A stretch of DNA of 64,000 nt from Zymoseptoria tritici IPO323 (taxonomy: Eukaryota; Ascomycota; Dothideomycetes; Mycosphaerellales; Mycosphaerellaceae). This document shows, in pieces, positions 1 through 10,675 of the stretch (position 1 is its first letter; every line of letters starts with the position of its first letter). The stretch lies in NCBI RefSeq assembly GCF_000219625.1, contig NC_018215.1, forward strand, positions 372,001 to 436,000. Reading direction: 5' to 3'. The notes under the pieces were generated by a model. The model was not told the origin of the DNA. It saw only the letters and a list, made by a program, of their open reading frames with translations, and did no database searches. A program made the translations under genes and the position numbers.

Positions 1-663
1 GCGAGAAGCATGCCTCACGTCGATGATCCTAGAGGGAATTCTTGCGGTCACCTTGGCCGTGGGATGCGGTGGCGATGGCGCAACAACTGGTCCAGGTGCA
101 AGATATGGCTCGGCAATCATATGTCAGCTTCGGTGGCTGCAAGAAAGCATGAGCTGCAAAATGAAGTCTGGTACTTTGCAACAGGCTGCCTGGGATGTCA
201 ATGGAGTGGTAGGATGGCGGGCTTGAGGCTTTCCTGCTTCCTTTCTGCTCGTGAAGCAGACTGAACAGAAGCATGACTCTCAGCAATCGTTCCCTTGTTG
301 TTCAGCGATTTCGCATGTGTCTATAGCGATGGTATGACAATTCGACACCGGGCACGGAGCCACTTCCGCTTCGAACGCGCTAGCGACGTCTTTCACGCGC
401 GACCTCAAGGTCGAGCTTCACTTTCAATTTAGACCCCTCCCACACCACCATCGCATCGACCACACCATCCGACCGCGACAATTATCCACCGATAGCCTCT
501 TGACGTCGAGTCACACACATCGAATTCCATCTGAATCGCCAGAAGCCACGATCTTGAAGGCCACTACTCGAGAACATTCACTCCGCACCAGTGACCGCGA
601 GCCAGCAGTCGAAACTTCGGTGACGAACGCTGCACGCGCGACCACCTCTCTCTTCATCTCATC
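1..663. other. Left-edge stretch without a supported gene
   Basis: Short open frames exist on both strands between 10 and 290, but none shows a domain, signal peptide or convincing composition. They overlap each other in several frames, which is typical of non-coding sequence. From about 400 the sequence becomes C-rich with ACACC/CACACCA runs and probably forms the promoter and leader of the gene that starts at 664. A terminal piece of a gene lying to the left cannot be excluded. Confidence 0.4.
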
Positions 664-2479
664 ATGTGCGTACCGTCAAGCTTTTCTCCAACTTGCAACC
701 TCCGCCGCCATGCGACCAACCAAAGCCGTAGCTGACTCCAGCAGGGAATCCTTCGACGACATCTACCTCGATCTCTCCAAGCAGCCCGGCAAGTGCAGAC
801 TCGCAGAGTCAGGTCTGGGCTGGAAACCTGTCGGTGGCAATTCCTTCACAGTAGACAAGGCGGAGCTCCAGAGCGCACAGTTCAGCCGAGCAGCACGTGG
901 ATATGAGCTGAAGATCTATGCGCGCACGCTCGGCGTGGTGCAACTGGACGGCTTCAAGCAGGATGTGAGTGGTCTTACATACACGGATATTCGAGATCTC
1001 CGCTGACAAGACTCTCAGGACTTTGAGACGATTCAAAAATGCTTCAAGGTCTGGTATGGCGTACCGTTCGAGCAAAAGGAGCATGCTCTTCGTGGCTGGA
1101 ATTGGGGCAAGAACGAGATGGGCCGGAATGAACTCACCTTCAACGTGCGCAACCAGCCTGCATTCGAAATTCCATACACGGAAATCTCCAATACCAATCT
1201 GGCGGGCAAGAACGAGGTCGCGGTCGAATTCTCCCTTCCAGCGGACGGCGATGAGACAGGCACAAACGGTAGTCTGGGTGGCGCAAGAGCAAAGGGACGG
1301 AAGATGGGCGGTGCAACGGATCAATTGACGGAAGTGCGATTTTACATCCCCGGCACCGAGAAGAAGGCGAAGAACAGCGAGGAGGGAGACGATGCAGAGG
1401 ACGACGATGAGGAGGAGCACAACGCTGCCGGACTCTTCTACGACACCCTCATGAGCAAGGCCGAGATTGGAGAAGTCGCGGGAGACACATACGCCACCTT
1501 CCAGGAGATTCTGCATCTCACACCTCGTGGACGTTTCGACATTGACATGTACGAGAGCTCTTTCAGGCTGCGCGGAAAGACGTACGACTACAAGATTTCC
1601 TACGAGCACGCGAAGCGCTTCTTCCTCCTCCCTAAGCCGGATGACATGCATCAGCTCCTGGTCGTCGGATTGGACCCACCTCTTCGACAAGGCCAGACTC
1701 GTTACCCGTTCCTGGTGATGCAATTCAAGAGGGAAGAGGAGGTGCAGATCGAGCTCAACATGACCGACGAATTACTTCAGACCAAATATGCAGGCAAGCT
1801 CCAAGCTAAGTACGAGGAGCCCATAGGACGGGTTGTCTCGAAGATTTTCCACGGACTTACCGGCAAGCGTCTACTCCAACCCTCACCCGACTTCGTCAGC
1901 CATCACCAACAGAGCGGCGTCAAGTGCAGCATCAAAGCCAACGAGGGCCACCTCTTCTGCCTGGAAAAGGCCTTCCTCTTTGTGCCGAAGCCAGCCACAT
2001 ACATTCAGTTCGATCAAATCACATCCGTCACTATGAGTCGAGTAGGAGGAGCTGTTAGTGCCAGCCGAACCTTTGACATCACCGTGACAATGCGAAGTGG
2101 CGAGCACCAATTCTCCAACATCAACCGCGAGGAACAAGCGCCGCTGGAGAATTTCTTCAAGATCAAGAACATCAAGACCAAGAACGAAATGGACGGCGAC
2201 ACGTCCATGCTCGTCGCGGCGATGAACGACCCCGATCTCGTTAGCAGTGATGATGAGGAGGTCGTGGCCAAGGATCGTGGCAGTGCGGACGAGGACGACG
2301 AGAGTGTGGACGAGGACTTCCAGGCTGACTCGGACTCGGATCCGGCGGAGGAGTATGACAGTGATGCGAAGAGCTCGGGCGATAGCGACGCCGAGATGGA
2401 CGACGCGGATGGTGGTGGCAGCGATAGCGATACGGCGGCCAAGGTCGAGCCGCCGAAGAAGAAGGCGAAGAAGGCGTGA
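664..2479 (+). CDS. POB3: FACT complex subunit POB3 (SSRP1 homologue)
   Basis: Histone chaperone subunit that pairs with Spt16 in the nuclear FACT complex, which loosens and rebuilds nucleosomes during transcription and replication. Three exons are inferred: 664-665, 745-964 and 1019-2479, giving 560 residues, close to the usual fungal size. Intron 1 (666-744) starts GTGCGT, has a CTGAC branch motif at 732-736 and cuts the start codon as AT|G. The joined product begins MESFDDIYLDLS, the expected family N-terminus. Intron 2 (965-1018) is GTGAGT..CTCAG. Visible landmarks are the N-terminal SSRP1/POB3 region with SNTNLAGKNEVAVEF, the middle PH-like/Rtt106-like domains, and a long acidic Ser/Asp/Glu tail ending in a lysine-rich PKKKAKKA. 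There is no HMG box, as in yeast Pob3. An alternative unspliced start is the ATG at 710, in good context (GCCGCCATG), but it gives a non-conserved N-terminus. Family assignment is very safe; the first exon is less so. Confidence 0.93.
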
Positions 2480-3105
2480 GGAGGTTGATGGGTGTGCTTG
2501 GGAATGGTGACTTGATGAAATCGAGCAATGCGGCGTTCAAGGAGGTAATCCCGCCTAAAGCGCATGGGCATGGGATTTCTACACTATGATGGACAATTGC
2601 TTGCAGTTTTAGCAATCTCAAAGGCAGATGTGTTGAGAGTAAATCGGCGTGTCGTCATTATCCAAATAGCCTTTGCGGACGATTGTTGCCATTCGTGTAA
2701 CAACATATGTCAAAGGTACAGACAGCATGTATGAAGTGAAAGTAAAATAGTTGATCGATTGATCATCAGCCCTCCTCTCGCGTGCCGTTACACCCGCACG
2801 CGAAAGCCCGAAGGCCGAGCCGTAGCACGGGTGGGATGTAGATACAGTACTTCTTTTCTCAAGGTCTTTCCTTTGCGACACATTCATTATTAGCAATCAA
2901 CAATCGACTTTTTTTCCCGTTCTTCGCACAACAACAACAACAACAACACCACCACCGACGAACAACGACCATTAAATCGCACAGAGGTTTCAATTGTTGT
3001 ACGCCCTTGAACCCAGCAAGCACAGACGACTGCTCTCACGATCAAAGGCAGGGTGGACCCTGTGAAGCACGCGAGGTTGCCCGCGCTTGAGAACCGATTT
3101 TCCCG
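2480..3105. other. Intergenic region between POB3 and the MFS gene
   Basis: This stretch of 626 bases has no credible gene. It holds the POB3 3' end, an 8-bp perfect hairpin (listed separately) and a CAA-rich block near 2928-2948 that grades into CACCAC. The CAA-rich block is typical of an unstructured fungal 5' leader and probably belongs to the transporter that starts at 3106. Confidence 0.5.
2778..2803. repeat. Perfect 8-bp inverted repeat (hairpin)
   Basis: TCGCGTGC at 2778-2785 is followed by a 10-base loop and its exact complement GCACGCGA at 2796-2803. It lies about 300 bases after the POB3 stop. The role is unknown; it could be a 3' processing element or chance in GC-rich DNA. Confidence 0.45.
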
Positions 3106-5017
3106 ATGGCAGGCCTACTTGTGGACGAACGAGATCAACATCATCAACATGGCCATCTGACAGACTCTGAGAAGGAAGGGTCGGATTCCCTCGAACGACA
3201 TTCGCGTCACGACGAGGATGAGGAAGAAATTCCGGCTAAGGATGCGTCCCATGGAGCTGGGAGCGTGGACGCTGAGAAGCCGGGTGTGACTTTATCCGGC
3301 CCCCCTGGTCCGGGGCCTGTTCCTGTATGTGTTCGCATGAGTGTTGGCCGATGATGCAGCCCTGTTGTCGGGTCGATGAATGAATGGATGACATCGAGGG
3401 AAGGAATTGAATGAGAATGACAGGCTGACGATGAATAGAATGGAGGTTTACAGGCGTGGTTGCAGGTGTTGGGCAGCTTTATGCTGTTCTTCAATACATG
3501 GGGCGTGTGAGTCGTCTGAGATCGATGTCACAAAGGTCCATTCAAGAACGATACTGACAGCATCGATCCTCCAGGCTCAACACATTCGGCGTCTATCAAA
3601 CCTGTGAGGGACTCTATCAACAAGCACCAATCCCCTCAAAGAAACATGCATCGCTGACACGGGCTTCTAGACTACGAGTCCGGCGAGCTCTACACCGAAG
3701 TTTCCTCCAACATCTCCTGGATTGGCTCCATTCAATCCTTCATGGTCCTCCTCGTCGGCGCCTTCATCGGGCCCATCTACGACAGAGGTTACCTCCGCAC
3801 GCTCCTCGTCACAGGCACGTTCCTGATCGTGTTCGGCCACATGATGCTCTCCCTCTGCACGACGTACTGGCAATGTCTGCTTGCGCAGGGATTCACCGTT
3901 GGCATCGGAGGCGGGTTTCTGTACATTCCTTCGCTTGCCATTCTGCCGGGGTACTTCTCGACGAGGATCGGTTTGGCGATTGGAGTCGCTGCGTCGGGGA
4001 GCTCGTTGGGAGGAATCATCTATCCGATCATGTTCTATAAGTTGATTGGACAGGTGAGTGGTCTATATCAGAGTTGTAACGCCGCCGGGGGACTGACGGG
4101 AAGCAGGTCGGATTCCCGTGGACTGTTCGAATTTTGGGCTTTACCGCGTTGGCAACACTGCGTAAGTACTCCATAGCTCTGACAGCGACGACCAGCATTC
4201 GTACGAGACTTCGCTGACCCGTCAACCCTTGTCTTATAGTCATACCCATTCTGATCATGAAGATGCGTTGCAAGCCGGCTCAGATCCGCTCACTCATCGA
4301 CAAGACCGCTTTCACAGACGGTCCATACGTGAGTCCCCAAGGACCAGTACACGGTATTTCCAGCTCGCTAACAGCGTCTAGCTCTTGTTCATCTCGGGAT
4401 GCTTAGTCGGCTTCATCGGTAAGTTGACAATCCGGCCGTCGTCTTTCTCAGACCCCAAAGCTAATAACCACTCTCCAGGCATGTACACCGGATTCTTCTA
4501 CCTCTCGTACTACGGCAAAGCGACCGGGTACACCAGCGCCAGCCTGTCCTTCTACCTCGTGGCCATACAGAACTCTGGCTCCGTGCTGGGCCGTACGCTC
4601 CCCAACATCCTTTCCGACCGCATCGGTCCTCAAAACGTCATCATTCCCGGCGCATTCGGCGTGTCAATCGCCCTCTTCTGCGTCCTGGCCGTCTCCAACG
4701 CCGGCGGGCTCATCGCCATCGCCGTCTTCTTCGGCTTCTTCTCCGGGGTGTTCATCGCACTACCGCCCGTGATCTTCGTCGCTTTGACTCAAGACAAGAG
4801 AAAGATCGGAACGAGGATCGGCATGGCATACTCGATTATCGGACTGGGAGTCTTGGCGGGAGGACCAGGTGCGGGTGCCATTCTGGGGAACAACGAGGCG
4901 GACTTGGAATGGACGGGAACTTGGCTCTATGCGGGCTTGACGCCTCTGGTTGGAGCGTGCATTTTTCTCGCCGTCAGGTTCTGGACTGGAGGGTCGAAAT
5001 TGATGGTGAAGATTTGA
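3106..5017 (+). CDS. MFS transporter, monocarboxylate-transporter (MCT/SLC16) type
   Basis: Predicted plasma-membrane permease of the major facilitator superfamily, resembling fungal MCH/MCT proteins; the substrate cannot be told from sequence. Eight exons join in phase: 3106-3324, 3439-3506, 3575-3603, 3671-4053, 4107-4161, 4240-4328, 4382-4418 and 4479-5017, giving 472 residues. Every junction has GT..AG ends, and intron 1 has a CTGAC branch motif at 3425-3429. The N-terminus (about 70 residues) is hydrophilic and acidic. TM1 then opens with the family-typical NGGLQAWLQVLGSF. The loop between TM2 and TM3 carries GPIYDRGYLRTLL, equivalent to the MFS DRxGRR motif. TM4-5 include GIGGGFLYIPS and IGVAASGSSLGGIIYP, and a further helix set follows after a central loop. 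The DRIGPQN motif after TM8 is the second-half counterpart. It is not adjacent to an evident metabolic partner. Confidence 0.85.
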
Positions 5018-5677
5018 GGGATCGACAGTTTCGTGGAGGAATAATCTGCGCGAGGGGACGCTTGGGTCTGCTCTTCGATGTTGTGCGAGCGTTGCAATCG
5101 GTTAAGGATTGCCGGTCCGCCCTCGAGCTCTTGAGTCTTGATCATCCTGGCGTAAGCAGGATCCGCCACGGGAGCAGACAGCGCGGCTTGGTGGACGGCT
5201 TGCATATTTCGCGGACAAGCGCCCGCCAGACGGATAGACGTTTTCGTCGTCGACCGTTGTGGCCGGCGTGTGGCGAAGAGCGATCTGTTTCCGATAATGC
5301 GTATGCGACAGCGCCGATGAAAGGACGGTGATGTTCGTCGTACTGAAAGCGTGGGCGAGAAGAGCGTCCAACGGGAGAACAGGCGAGTGACCCAGCAACA
5401 GGTCGGCCAGGAGGATTTCCAGATCGAGGGACTCAACAGAAACCGGCAGCTTGACTTCAGTGGTAGCCAGGAATTCCAGCATAGATCAGATTGGTTGATC
5501 AAGGGAGCCTGAATTAGAACAGCAGTCCTTCTAGATTCCAGTACTCTCTCTTTTAGGGTTCGGTCAAAGACCAAGCCAATCAACACAGCGGCAAGCCTCC
5601 CATCCTCGTTCGTTTCGCGGAGATGTTCCCCCATCGCAATGGACCTAGGAGACTCATGATTCGTCAACGTCAATTGT
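5018..5677. other. Gap between two convergent genes
   Basis: This is the 660-base interval between the stops of the MFS gene (+) and the DUF3431 gene (-). It contains one plausible short minus-strand frame (5102-5482, listed separately) and otherwise probably the two 3' untranslated regions. Confidence 0.4.
5102..5482 (-). CDS. Hypothetical small protein, doubtful
   Basis: An ATG-initiated frame of 126 codons lies between two convergent genes. The first 60 residues have protein-like composition (a leucine/valine-rich stretch containing LDLEILLADLLLGHSPVLPL). The last 50 are rich in Arg, Ser and Gly and look like out-of-frame reading. Another minus-strand frame overlapping the downstream half reads smoothly (AVHQAALSAPVADPAYARM), so a small spliced or frameshifted gene is possible, but I could not find a clean splice pair joining them. 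No family recognised. Transcript data would decide. Confidence 0.2.
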   Translation of the reverse strand: MLEFLATTEVKLPVSVESLDLEILLADLLLGHSPVLPLDALLAHAFSTTNITVLSSALSHTHYRKQIALRHTPATTVDDENVYPSGGRLSAKYASRPPSRAVCSRGGSCLRQDDQDSRARGRTGNP

Positions 5678-6961
5678 TCACCCCATAGCCTTTCCCGTCC
5701 TCTCCAATTCCCTCTGCTTCGGATCTTTGCCCCGTTCGATCGCCTCGTTCCTGGTCCTCTCCATCTCCTTCGTCAACGCTGAAATCTTACTCTGCAACTC
5801 CTTGTCCATTCCGAGCTCCGGAATATCCAACCTCGCCTCCTCCGGCATCTTCCCGTCATCGGACTGCTTCCTCTCGTCCTCGATCCGCCGTGCTTTCTCC
5901 TGCCACACTCTCAACTCCTCCATCAACTCTTTCCGTTCATATCGCATCTCGAACCAATGATCGAACGCTTTTGGTCCTCCGAAGCAGATCCCGTAGCCAT
6001 CGCAGTAGCAAGCGCTCATGCTAGGGCAGTGTATCGGTGCGGCCGTGAAGATAAATTGCCACACATACTCGAAGACCCGGCCGGAGAGGTAGTCTGTCAG
6101 ATCTGTCCGGAGGAGCCAGTCCCGCATGTGGATATAGCGAGCCTTGGGAAGAGCCAGGATACGGTCCTTGGAAACGGCGAATTGCGCGCAGCAGGGTTGG
6201 GAGAGGACCGTTGGGATGGGTTCTCCTGGGAAAAGTTCAGCCCAGCTTTGTCCAAGGAGGACCTCTTCTGGCTTCTCATAGCTCTGCTCAGTCACGCCCG
6301 GGTGCAGCCATGCCGGACAGCCTGGATCCCAGTGGCATCTGAGGTTCATGTATCCGTCTCTCAACACGCGTTCGGGTTTGAGGTGACGGACTGCTTCCGC
6401 GGAGTCGAGTCCAAGGAGCTCATTGTTGTGCCACGCTTTCTGATGCGAGTGGATGAAAATGTTGACGTCGGCAAGATCGTCGTAAAAGTCAATGATGTAG
6501 CTCAGATACACCATCACCTCGTGGCCCTTGTTCTTCGGCGGACGCAGTGTCGCCTTTTTATCGTCGACCGTGTATACAGCTGTCGTCAAGCTTTTGTCCT
6601 TGAGCATATCCCCCAGCTTGTCCTCTATCCAGCCAGTATACTCGCTGAGAAGTTTTGGCACAACGAGACATTTGGTGTACTTGCTGCCCGGAGGTTTCAG
6701 CTTGCCCTCCGGGTACGGGCTGATCGACTCGACCTTCGGTTCCTTGAACCCAGATTTACCGCCATTGCCTTCTGCCGGTCGAAGGTGAGGTGACACGCCT
6801 CCTTCCGCATAGTATTGTTCCTCCGTCGACCCATACTTTTCTCCCAAACCGACAGCCTCAGGAAGATGAGCCCAGGAACCATTTCGAATCGCGGCGTATA
6901 CGAGTATTGTAACGAGGGTACTGCAGGCGACGAGTATGGGGAGAAGGCGACGAGGGAACAT
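5678..6961 (-). CDS. DUF3431-domain type II membrane protein
   Basis: Single exon of 427 residues. Residues about 7-25 (LLPILVACSTLVTILVYAAI) form a signal-anchor helix after a short basic N-terminus, so the bulk is predicted to lie in the secretory lumen or outside the cell. The body matches the fungal DUF3431 family. Recognisable pieces are KCLVVPKLLSEYTGWIED, VMVYLSYIIDFYDDLADVNIFIHSHQKAWHNNE, GYMNLRCHWDPGCPAWLHP and a conserved CCAQFAVSKDRI stretch. This arrangement resembles glycosyltransferase-like proteins, but no biochemical role is established that I can name with confidence. The C-terminal 80 residues are charged and probably helical (coiled-coil-like KEMERTRNEAIERGKD). It converges on the MFS transporter. 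Confidence 0.85.
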   Translation of the reverse strand: MFPRRLLPILVACSTLVTILVYAAIRNGSWAHLPEAVGLGEKYGSTEEQYYAEGGVSPHLRPAEGNGGKSGFKEPKVESISPYPEGKLKPPGSKYTKCLVVPKLLSEYTGWIEDKLGDMLKDKSLTTAVYTVDDKKATLRPPKNKGHEVMVYLSYIIDFYDDLADVNIFIHSHQKAWHNNELLGLDSAEAVRHLKPERVLRDGYMNLRCHWDPGCPAWLHPGVTEQSYEKPEEVLLGQSWAELFPGEPIPTVLSQPCCAQFAVSKDRILALPKARYIHMRDWLLRTDLTDYLSGRVFEYVWQFIFTAAPIHCPSMSACYCDGYGICFGGPKAFDHWFEMRYERKELMEELRVWQEKARRIEDERKQSDDGKMPEEARLDIPELGMDKELQSKISALTKEMERTRNEAIERGKDPKQRELERTGKAMG

Positions 6962-8660
6962 GCTATTCCGGCGAAAGGGCGCCGTTGTGGTTTGCTGTTC
7001 AGAGATCGAATAGTGGCTAAGAAGCGTTTTTCGGATTGGCTTCGTGATGGGATCTCCTGGAGATCTGCTGCTCCAGTGCCAATTACGGATTGTCCAGGTG
7101 TCTGATGAGATGCTCCGCCATCGAGAAGTCTGTCGAAATGTCCAGCATCACTGACCTGCAATCGAGACGCGACGCAGTATTGGGCGGCATTTTGCGCGAA
7201 GATGATGTGCGGGCAGGAGCTTGCGCAGATCAGCTCGGATGGAACTAACGAGGGTTCGAAACACTTCACGCTAGCACGCGTCTCAGCATGGGTGGATGGG
7301 CCATGCAGGAAAACGTCTTCTATCGATCACCGCTCTACCCAGATGTCTCGTTGTCTCATGGTGGTATGAGAACAGTGAAGGCATGTATGAGCGATCTTGA
7401 AATATCCGCAGCGCGTTGGTTCTGTGCATCGTATATACACATAGAAGTGGCAAAGCTTCAGGGTTCGCAGGCTTCACAAGAATGCATGCTGTTTTCTTCG
7501 TCGTACGTTCGGGCGAAGAGTATCTGAGTCTCTGCGAGCACGGAGTAATAGACCAGCAGGCTGAATGCTCAGTCGTTGCACGTGCCTCCGCCTTAATGAC
7601 GCGCGGCGCGGCAGTGCAACTCGGATGGGGAGGGCAGGAAAACGTGCAGACGATGACGCCCTTCGCGAGGTATGGGAGCGGAGGACCCAAGAGCGGAGCC
7701 TGGGCAAAGAAAAGCCCAGCCTTTGAGCTCCGCCGGTGGCGTAAGCTGTCCGACCCGTCTGACCATTTTGGCCTCTTAATTTGCAGCCGAGCCTCCTGCC
7801 GAGACTGCCAAGTTTGCGATGAGACTAGGATCATAGTCTAAAGAATGGCCGACTCTGGATTGATAACAAGACTCCGCGGCGCCGTCAGGGTGGAATAAAT
7901 CTTGCCTTCTCCCGTGCGGTACATGCCAATCTTCGCAAGGCGAAGCTGCTGAACAACTGGAGAGGAAACTGCCATTTTCCTGCGACGTGCTAGAGTCGCG
8001 ATGTATATCTGACACTTGAGAGGGGTATGATCTGCCAAGGTAATCATTCCGGCAAGAGAACAACAAAACAGGGAGAGAAGGTCTCCCTACCAGAATAGGC
8101 AGTCGGTTCGACACTCGGATATGTTCAGCCGCCTCCAGCAAAGACGAATGTACAATAATACTGCAAGTTGGAGGAAGAAAGGACAAAGACGGTCGGCATA
8201 TGATTGGTCAATCCGAGCTGAGAGCGGAACTTCGGCGTCCAAGACACTAACGGGTGCGCCAAGCTGAGGAAGGCGCGGATTCCGCTACGAGGAGAAGGCG
8301 CGACCCTCACCTGTCGTGGTAGCGGGCGGTTACTTCTTATGCCTTGCCCCCGCAACTTCGAAAATGCCCAGACTTTCTTCTCTTTGCTCCCCTTGTTGTC
8401 TTGCTGCCTATCCGAACCTGAAGTTGAGGGTTGTGACAATACCACTCAGTACACCAGCACAGTCGCTCGTCACCAACCGGTGTGCCGTTTAGCTGATTGC
8501 TTCTTATTCTCGCCCTTTCCAAAATCGGTTGTCTCTCGAATTGGTTCCAAAACCAACCCAATCGACACAACCGCAAGCTCATCTCCTACGATCACCATAG
8601 AGAGAGCCCTTGGCGACGCCAAGCACCTTTTCAACCCCATCATCCTCTTACGATAGCTTG
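6962..8660. other. Long upstream region of pacC and of the DUF3431 gene
   Basis: A shared 1.7-kb region lies between a minus-strand gene starting at 6961 and pacC starting at 8661. Open frames here are short, overlap on all strands and have no recognisable domain. The right half contains several GCCAAG hexamers at 7807, 8034, 8258 and 8618, plus CTTGGC at 8609. This fits the PacC consensus GCCARG and suggests the region is mainly regulatory. Confidence 0.5.
8609..8623. promoter_or_regulatory. Palindromic pair of PacC-type sites
   Basis: CTTGGC (8609-8614), a 3-base spacer, then GCCAAG (8618-8623) form two inverted copies of the PacC core GCCARG. The element sits 37 bases before the pacC ATG at 8661. 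Single GCCAAG copies also occur at 7807-7812, 8034-8039 and 8258-8263. The consensus is established for Aspergillus PacC; autoregulation here is inferred. Confidence 0.5.
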
Positions 8661-10675
8661 ATGGATCCCTCAACACCACAGACGGTCGCGCAGGCCGTGC
8701 AAGCAGCCACGCAGGCCGCCGCGCATCAGCCCTCACCTCCCGTGCAGGCACCGTCGCACTCCACCTCGACCATCGACAACCTCACATGCCAATGGCAAGG
8801 TTGCGGAGAGCGATGCGACAACGCCGAAGCCCTCTATGACCACGTCTGCGAGCGTCACGTCGGTCGCAAGAGCACCAACAACCTCAACCTCACCTGCCAG
8901 TGGGGAGCCTGCCGAACCACCACCGTCAAACGCGACCACATCACCTCCCACATCCGCGTACATGTCCCGCTCAAACCACACAAGTGCGACTTTTGCGGCA
9001 AGGCCTTCAAGAGACCGCAGGATCTGAAGAAGCATGTCAAGACACACGCCGATGACAGCGTGTTGATGAACTCGCCGCATCAGGGACAAAATGGAAGAGG
9101 TGCCAGCGCAGGCATCGGACAACAGAATGGCAAGCGTGAGTCCGCATCCGCGTATACGCATCAACTCTGCTAACCTTCTCTACAGCATCCTACTACACCA
9201 ACGGCCACGACAACTCCATGAGCAACCCATACCCGAGCTACCAGCCGAGCATGGCCAATGGCGCCGGGGCTGGAGGCTACGCCCAAACCGCTGGCAACGG
9301 TCAATACGCTGGATACGGCTCCGTCAGCTACCCCAACAGCTCTGCCATGGCCGACATACAGTCCATGGACACCCGCCGTCGTGCTATCGAGGCGCTCAAC
9401 GACTTCCTCGGCGACATCAAGCGTCGTGCGATTGATCCTAGCAGCTACTACGACGTCGGTCACAGACTCCAAGGCAATGCGCTGCCTCTTCCCGTCCAAT
9501 CTGGCACCGGCTACAACACTGGATACAACAACAGCGGATACACCGGCGGCAACTTCAACGCTGCGAGCCTCCTTGAGTCATTTAACCACGGCGGCATGAA
9601 CGGAGGCGGTGGACAAGGTGGTGTTGCCACTGGAGGCTACTCTCTCCCACTTCCCAACGCCCGTACCAAGGGCGACCTCCAAGACATCGACCGCTTCCTC
9701 GAGCAGCTGCAAGCAACGGTCTACGAGACCAGCAAGGGCTACGAGAGTGGCAGCCACGCTGCTGCAGCTGGCATTCAACAACCTGGTCTCCACGCACAAT
9801 TCACTGGCGAGTTCGGTCTCGGCCACGGTGGATATCGGTCCAGCAACAGCCCTCCCAGCTTCCAAAACCACCTCAGCAGTGGTGGACTCGGCAGTCTCGG
9901 CGGCATGAGCTCCAGCTCCATGCAAGGTGTTCCCGCTTCCGCCTCCGCTCTGGATACCCCAGCCTTGACTCCCGCATCCGTCTCCTCGTACAGCTCTAGC
10001 CACTCCCCAATGAGCAGCCACAGCAGAGCGTCATTCGGCAGTTCCGGTGGCCACATGTACCCAAGCCTACCCGCCGTCACCGGCATGTCCGACATTGGCT
10101 CCAACTACCCCACCACAACGTCTGCACCAGCATCTGGTCTCTCTTCCGGATTCGAAGGCCTCGACGGTCGACGATACAGCGGTGGCCGCCTGCAACGTCA
10201 AGCTCCCGCCAGCGAGTCGCAAGACACCGAGATGGCGGATGCGGAAGATGCTGGCAACCGCACTCCAAAGCAGTCCGACGTGAAGCGTCCAGAGAGCAAG
10301 GGTGACAGTAGCATTGACCCAGCTCTCCGTAACGAACACGCCGACTCATCCGCATCGACCCCAGCTGCTACGTCCGAAGTCGACGACAAGCGTCAGGAGG
10401 AGTGGGTCGAGAACATCCGTCTCATCGAGGCATTGCGGAAGTGGGTCGGAGAGCGACTCAAGGTCGGCGACTACGACAACGGCGAGGCATCAACCGAAGA
10501 CCAAGCGGTCGACATGGACATGAAGACCGCCGAGACCGCAAAGATGGTCGCGGAGAAGCTGCGGGGCGCCATCAACGAAGCCAACCAGCAGGAGGCTGCA
10601 GCTGCCGCTGCCGCCGCCGCCGCCGCCGCCGGTACACAGGAGGATGTCAAGTACCCAAGCTTGCCGACGGCATAG
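8661..10675 (+). CDS. pacC: pH-response transcription factor PacC/Rim101
   Basis: C2H2 zinc-finger regulator of the ambient-pH (Pal/Rim) pathway, activated by proteolysis at alkaline pH and acting in the nucleus on GCCARG sites. Two exons, 8661-9135 and 9186-10675, give 654 residues (A. nidulans PacC has 678). Residues about 35-135 contain three zinc fingers, starting [12 protein letters not shown] and including [19 protein letters not shown] and [19 protein letters not shown], essentially identical to the family. Downstream are the conserved [19 protein letters not shown] and [20 protein letters not shown] blocks. Two YPSL motifs are present, one in [16 protein letters not shown] and one in the last residues (KYPSLPTA). 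In the known pathway YPxL/I motifs bind PalA. A polyalanine run precedes the C-terminus. The frame stays open upstream of 8661 without another ATG, so a further 5' exon is possible. Confidence 0.95.

Noticed and set aside
809..1723. Minus-strand frame of 304 codons opposite POB3
   Set aside because: Antisense shadow of a clearly identified coding sequence.
7250..7272. GGGTTCGAAAC sequence resembling a tRNA T-loop
   Set aside because: The flanking bases do not form the 5-bp T stem, and no acceptor or anticodon arm could be built around it.
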